From Drosophila pseudoobscura (taxonomy: Eukaryota; Arthropoda; Insecta; Diptera; Drosophilidae), in contig NC_046683.1 in NCBI RefSeq assembly GCF_009870125.1, positions 37,463,869 through 37,527,868 on the forward strand: 64,000 nucleotides of DNA, in the 5' to 3' direction. The notes below the pieces were generated by a model. That model ran no database searches, had not been told where the DNA came from, and saw only the letters and a list, made by a program, of their open reading frames with translations. Positions 60,574-64,000 of the stretch are shown here, piece after piece. The translations under genes were made by a program, and so were the position numbers. Each line of letters opens with the position of its first letter. The first letter of the stretch is position 1.

Positions 60574-62521
60574 TGTTTAGCTTCATCCAAGCTAATTGTG
60601 GCCGTGGCCGAGCGGCTGTGATGGAACTCGGAGCCATCATGCGCAGCTCTGGCCGTCAGTTCGCACTGGTCCAGGAGCCGTACGTCGATGGAGCAGGGCG
60701 GATTACCGGCCTTCCTTCTGGAATGCGAGTTTTCCAGGACCGCCGAGGAAAAGCTGCTATCATCGTCGACGAACCGGACGCCATCTGCATGCCAATGGAG
60801 ACCCTTAGCCGGCGTGCTCAATGAAGCCAGTCGGGTGTTTACATTCGATAACCGTAGAGGCCAAAGCGATATCGATGTGACGATCGTCAACCAAGCTGCG
60901 ACTATGTGGGCCACATACGATTGGGAAGTGAAGGAATGGGACACCAGCGATCACAACATGATCCATGTTGTGGTGACGACTGACCCGAACGACACAGTTG
61001 AGCCTATTGTTCCTGTGCCGTCATGGAAGCTTTCCAATGCGCGCTGGCGATTGTTCGAGGAGGAAGTGGTAAGGGAGATTGCCGAATTACCGGAAGACAT
61101 CGCCGAATCGCCGTTGGACAACCAAGTGTCTGCACTGCGCTCTGTAGTGCACAGTGTGTGCGACAGAGTGCTGGGACGCAGCGCACCGAGAGCCGCGAGA
61201 AAAGTAGTTTGGTGGACTGCCGAACTACACTCCAAACGCCGAGAGGTCAGGAGACTGAGGCGAAGGCTCCAGGACGCTCGTCGGCATGAGACCGACGCAG
61301 CAGAGGAACTTGTGCTCGCGTTGAGGATCTCCTCAGCGCAGTACAAGAAGCTCATCCTGAGATCGAAGGAAGACAACTGGCGACGCTTCGTGGGAGAGAA
61401 CAGAGATGATCCATGGGGGCGTAAATCCACGTCTACAGGATTTGCCGAGGCCGCAAAAAGAGCACGGAGATTGGATGCCTTCGAACGGATGGTAGGCTGG
61501 TCGCAACATGGCGCGACTGTGCGGGTGTGCTCCTTCGCAACTTCTTTCCTGTTGCGGAGACGAATGCACACATTGCCATCCCGATCGAGGCTCCACCGGC
61601 CCTCGAAGCTTTCGAGGTTGATGCATGCGTCGCCAGGTCGCCGGCATGGACGGCATCACAGGTGCCATTTGCAAGGCATTGTGGCGTGCCATCCCTCAGC
61701 ACATGACAGCGATGTATTCCCGCTGCCTGGAGACAGGGTATTTCCCAACGGAATGGAAGCATCCCTGTGCACTATTTGGTGCCTCGGTTTGGTCTGTCGT
61801 GACGACGACGCAAGTGGTTGCCAGGAGGCATCTGCTTGCGTGCCAAAGGATCGTCCTGATTGGATGCCTACCGGTATGCCGAACAGTGTCCACCATAGCG
61901 CTGCAAGTACTAGCTGGAGCCCCCCCGTTTGATCTGGTTGCCAGACGCCTGGCAATCAGCTTCAAACTAAAGCGTGACTACCCGCTGGAGGAGAGCGATT
62001 GGCTGTACGGCGAAGATTTGGCAAATCTTAGCTGGAAGCAGAAGATGGCGCGACTAGACGAAGACCTGTTGTGCGAGTGGCAACGCAGATGGGATGATGG
62101 TGACTTCCCAGGACGGGTGACGCACCGCTTCATCCCGAACGCAGGCTTCGTCTACAGCGAACGAAGGTTTGGCTTCACGCTGCGCGCTGGGTTCCTGCTG
62201 ACGGGCCACGGATCGCTCAATGCATTTCTGCATGGAAGAAGCCTTAGCGACACGCCAGCATGTCTATGCGGCGCAGAACGCGAGGATTGGCAGCACTTCC
62301 TATGTGCTTGTCCCCTCTATACAGACTTGCGAAACCTCGATGGACTTGGAGTGCAGTACACGGATGGCGACTGGACCTTCTCCGATGTGACGGCTTCTCA
62401 GGAGAGAATGCGGACTCTCGACAGGTTCGCCGGACTGGCGTTCTCCAGGCGACAGCAGCTGCTGAATGCGCAAGCGGCGCACGGGCTGGGTGGATTCCCT
62501 ATCCAGGCCGGTCGGGGCTAA
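60573..62521 (+). pseudogene. R1 copy G ORF2: endonuclease and RT both deleted internally
   Basis: It starts MFSFIQANCGRGRA. After PMETL (about 60808) about 275 bases present in copy F (56330-56604) are missing, removing the GLDAN active-site segment and shifting the frame. The SDIDVTI and TSDHNMI motifs remain downstream (from 60868 and 60945). From the linker to the end it matches copy F, including the same frameshifts near 61540-61620 and the same RT-core deletion at about 61777. The C-terminal knuckle and the stop at 62521 are intact. No active enzyme can be made. Confidence 0.88.
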
Positions 62522-63006
62522 AAGGGAGGATCGAGCTGAGTACTTAAGATCGGTACCACGGGTTGTGCAGTTCCAAGGCTGCACATTGAGGTCGGCCCCC
62601 TAGTGGGAGTATCGTGGTGGCTGTGGTTGATACCCAAACGTTACGCGGGGAGAGCCGCTAGGCTCCTCGTGGAGTTGCGCTCTCAACCGGGTGTCGAGAC
62701 CCATAGATCGGAAGACGTGTTAGATACACCTCGCCCCTCACCAAGGGGGATTGTATGCCCGACCAGGATACTTTCAATTGGTACCAGAAGAGTCGCTATG
62801 TACATAGCTATAGCTTCTTTTTAGGGGCGCTAACTGGCGCATTGTACCAGGTTCCTGCGTAAGTAGCGGTGGTGCGTGATGGCGTGATATATGTATATAT
62901 ATCACACTAATCGAGGCTAAGCTGCAAATAAACATTAGACGCCGTGGTGGAAATCCCTCCCTGAGGAACCACCACGTAAAATAAAGCTGAGAGATCAGAT
63001 TCATTC

Positions 63007-63020
63007 TGTCCCTATCTACT
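63007..63020 (+). other. Relic of the 28S rDNA R1 target between copies G and H
   Basis: TGTCCCTATCTACT again, followed by CGAGTTGCTTTTTGACTGCC and then the R1 5' end. The extra bases after it differ from those at the E/F junction, as if each 5' junction was made separately. Confidence 0.85.
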
Positions 63021-64000
63021 CGAGTTGCTTTTTGACTGCCACTCGAAGCAGACGTGTTTTTCAAGCGGTCCGCTATACCGTCGTTCGAATAAAGTAAAAA
63101 GTGATTTTTCCAAGTGGAAAATACATCAAAATTGCCGCGAGATCACGCGCTGTTCGTGAGTGTAATCGGGTGTTAATTTGTTGAAAGAACAAAGCAGATA
63201 TTTGCAAATTAATATTTGCAGAATAAACGCTAAAAACAACCACGTGCGGAACCCTAGTTCGTAAACAAGTGCGAATAGTTCGACAACAAGTCGGAATAGT
63301 TCGACAGCACGTTCGAGTTCGAAGCTTTGGTTCGAAGCTTTGGCTCGAGTTCGAAGCGTTCGGTTCGTGTCTCCGCTGAGGCGTTGGTTCGAGTCTCCAC
63401 TAAGTGCCGATTAGTTGAGTCACGCCAATAGAGGTAGTCACAACCCGCCGGGCTATGGAAATAGAGACGGAGGCCGACGCCAGCGACACTAGCGTGGCTA
63501 GTGTAGGGGCGAGCTCATCGTCGAGCGTTCCCGCCCGCAGGCGGGGTCGGCCGAAGTCCTCAGCCGCCAAACAGGGAGCCAAAAAGATCGGGCTTGGGAT
63601 TGGGCTAGCTGGAGAGCGACCGATCCCAGCCGAGAGATCGCCGCCAACGTCGCTCCCCTTTGAGCAGGCTCCATCCACCTCTGCCGCTGCCGCTGCCACC
63701 ACCGCTGCCAGTACTTCTGCCACCGCTGCCGCCACCGCTGCCACCACCGCTGCCACCACCGCTGCCACCACCGCTGCCACCACCGCTGCCACATGCCCGG
63801 CAACTGCCATTGTCGCGGCAGGTTACTCGGCCATCATCGCAGAAATGTCTGCAATAAGGATGGCGGTGAGCGAGGCTGTCCTTAAGGGGCTGATGCCGCC
63901 CGAGGCCTCAATGGAAATCCTCGTCGCGACCAACCGGTACGACGAGTTGGTCATGGCCCTGGCTGGGGAAAAGGTGCGCCTGGAGGAGAGGGCAAGGATG
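63021..64000 (+). mobile_element. R1 copy H, cut by window end
   Basis: Its 5'UTR is almost the same as in copy C (including the doubled TTCGAAGCTTTGG, single in copy G), followed by ORF1. No defect is visible in the part present. Confidence 0.88.
63455..64000 (+). CDS. R1 copy H ORF1, N-terminal 182 codons, runs off window
   Basis: It starts MEIETEADASDTS. The frame is open to the last base. It carries Glu at the position that is amber in copies A, B and F. The Ala/Thr tract has a different unit number from copy G. The knuckle region lies beyond the window. Confidence 0.88.
   Translation, partial: MEIETEADASDTSVASVGASSSSSVPARRRGRPKSSAAKQGAKKIGLGIGLAGERPIPAERSPPTSLPFEQAPSTSAAAAATTAASTSATAAATAATTAATTAATTAATTAATCPATAIVAAGYSAIIAEMSAIRMAVSEAVLKGLMPPEASMEILVATNRYDELVMALAGEKVRLEERARM

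Larger units (their letters stand above)
58789..63006 (+). mobile_element. R1 copy G, RT-deleted, ORF1 intact
   Basis: It follows copy F directly: GAGAGAT is joined to TTTTCAAGCGG with no target sequence. 5'UTR to 59172, ORF1 59173-60573, ORF2 60573-62521, 3'UTR 62522-about 63006. The same RT deletion as in copy F, with an additional endonuclease deletion. Confidence 0.88.

Overview
The window is repeat-dense eukaryotic DNA from an insect, almost certainly a Drosophila species. Three things point there: R1-clade non-LTR elements flanked by the 14-base 28S rDNA R1 target sequence, DINE-1/mini-me-type repeats with a GTCY microsatellite, and LTR elements whose primer sites match Drosophila tRNAs. 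I see no ordinary single-copy host gene. Nearly everything is transposable elements, many inserted inside one another, and most insertions can be delimited by target-site duplications (TSDs).

Both ends (1-17.4 kb and 53.6-64 kb) are GC-rich, head-to-tail R1 copies on the + strand, called A to H here. Copies F, G and H form a tandem series. Two copy junctions (54348-54361 and 63007-63020) keep the sequence TGTCCCTATCTACT, the 28S target that R1 duplicates. F and G share an ORF2 that has lost the reverse-transcriptase core. Copy B is split by a 1.5-kb solo LTR (TSD AAGC). Copy C is split by an 11.4-kb Ty3/gypsy-type insertion with three LTRs and two internal regions (TSD AAGT); each internal region encodes only an integrase and an unrecognised Gln/Ala-rich protein.

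The middle (17.4-53.6 kb) is AT-rich. From about 23.2 to 48 kb it is a decayed Polinton/Maverick: protein-primed DNA polymerase B, packaging ATPase, minor capsid-type proteins, major capsid protein, adenain-like protease and small minus-strand ORFs. Into its polymerase gene inserted a Ty3/gypsy element (24399-36455, TSD AATT), which was then hit by a nearly intact 6.5-kb BEL/Pao element (28383-34838, TSD AGATC). A 199-bp hAT-type MITE (TSD ATGATGAG) and DINE-1-like repeats also interrupt Polinton genes.

A second BEL/Pao element (37921-41338, TSD CTCAC, equal-length LTRs) is a compact chimera: one 786-codon frame joins gag and protease to a foreign-looking coiled-coil segment and the last codons of pol. 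From 48 to 53.6 kb come a 58-bp tandem repeat, an acidic minus-strand ORF, a small gypsy-type element on the minus strand and a third, truncated BEL/Pao element that abuts R1 copy E.

The most unusual items are the R1 array with its target relics and two interleaved subfamilies, the tandem-dimer LTR element with its conserved unknown ORF, the chimeric BEL element, and the Polinton with an intact ATPase frame.
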